A stretch of 6,063 bases of DNA from Victivallales bacterium. Lineage in GTDB: Bacteria > Verrucomicrobiota > Lentisphaeria > Victivallales > JAUVCU01. Shown here in pieces: positions 5,988 to 6,063 of the stretch. The translations under genes and the position numbers were made by a program. The stretch lies in contig JAOZMT010000146.1 of NCBI GenBank assembly GCA_029934175.1, positions 1 through 6,063 of the forward strand. Reading direction: 5' to 3'. Position 1 is the first letter of the stretch. Each line of letters begins with the position of its first letter. The notes below the pieces were generated by a model, which made no database searches, was not told the DNA's origin, and saw only the letters and a program-made list of their open reading frames with translations.

Positions 5988-6063
5988 ATGGTCAATATAA
6001 GCAAGCACTTTAATACAGCAGGTCCAGTAAATATGGAAGAACATTATAAATTAAATCCATTGG
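5988..6063 (+). CDS. N-terminus of an AAA-like ATP-binding protein (truncated by window edge)
   Basis: Only 25 codons are present. ATG at 5988 follows AGGA (5977-5980) with a 7-base spacing, and starts 9 bases after the previous stop. The peptide contains FNTAGPVNMEEHYKLNPL (8-25), which resembles the opening of a family of AAA-like ATP-binding proteins whose N-termini read FNTAGP-x(3-6)-HY shortly before the P-loop region. The Walker A motif would lie beyond the window, so the assignment rests on this short motif. An overlapping ATG at 5980 reaches a stop after six codons and is not used. From memory the family is often multi-copy in environmental bacteria and its cellular role is not established. 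It may belong to the upstream operon or have been inserted behind it. Confidence 0.6.
   Translation, partial: MVNISKHFNTAGPVNMEEHYKLNPL

Overview
The window is an AT-rich bacterial segment, by eye roughly 30% GC in the genes and lower in the leader. It holds a 555-base non-coding leader followed by four complete genes and one truncated gene, all on the plus strand. The genes are tightly packed and look like one operon: rarA (556-1908), 5-formyltetrahydrofolate cyclo-ligase (1895-2485), rny (2495-4090), an exported DUF3857/transglutaminase-like protein (4080-5978), and the first 25 codons of an AAA-like ATP-binding protein (5988 onward). Junctions are a 14-base overlap, a 9-base gap, an 11-base overlap and a 9-base gap, and each downstream gene has a Shine-Dalgarno-like stretch, so translational coupling is likely.

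The organism cannot be named from this sequence alone. RNase Y excludes groups that rely only on RNase E, and an exported DUF3857/transglutaminase-like protein fits a bacterium with an outer membrane. The AAA-like family at the right edge and the CTTTGTG-type intergenic repeat at the left edge are, from memory, common in Lentisphaerota/PVC-type, Bacteroidota and other environmental genomes. An AT-rich PVC-like (Lentisphaerota/Victivallales-like) bacterium is my best guess, held with low confidence.

By region: bases 1-60 carry two imperfect copies of a 19-base CTTTGTG-type repeat. Bases 60-435 are very AT-rich with several weak hairpins and no convincing gene. Bases 436-555 look like the rarA control region: a perfect 9-base inverted repeat abuts two overlapping TATAAT hexamers, followed by a hairpin and the rarA ribosome binding site. 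The genes then cover replication-fork maintenance (RarA), folate salvage (5-FCL), mRNA turnover at the membrane (RNase Y) and an envelope protein. These roles do not form one obvious pathway, so the cluster reads as a housekeeping operon.

The most unusual observation is in the transglutaminase-like protein: by hand alignment all three catalytic triad positions are substituted (Cys to Ser323, His to Lys370, Asp to Asn385), suggesting a non-catalytic fold. I see no CRISPR array, tRNA, rRNA, insertion sequence or clear defence system.
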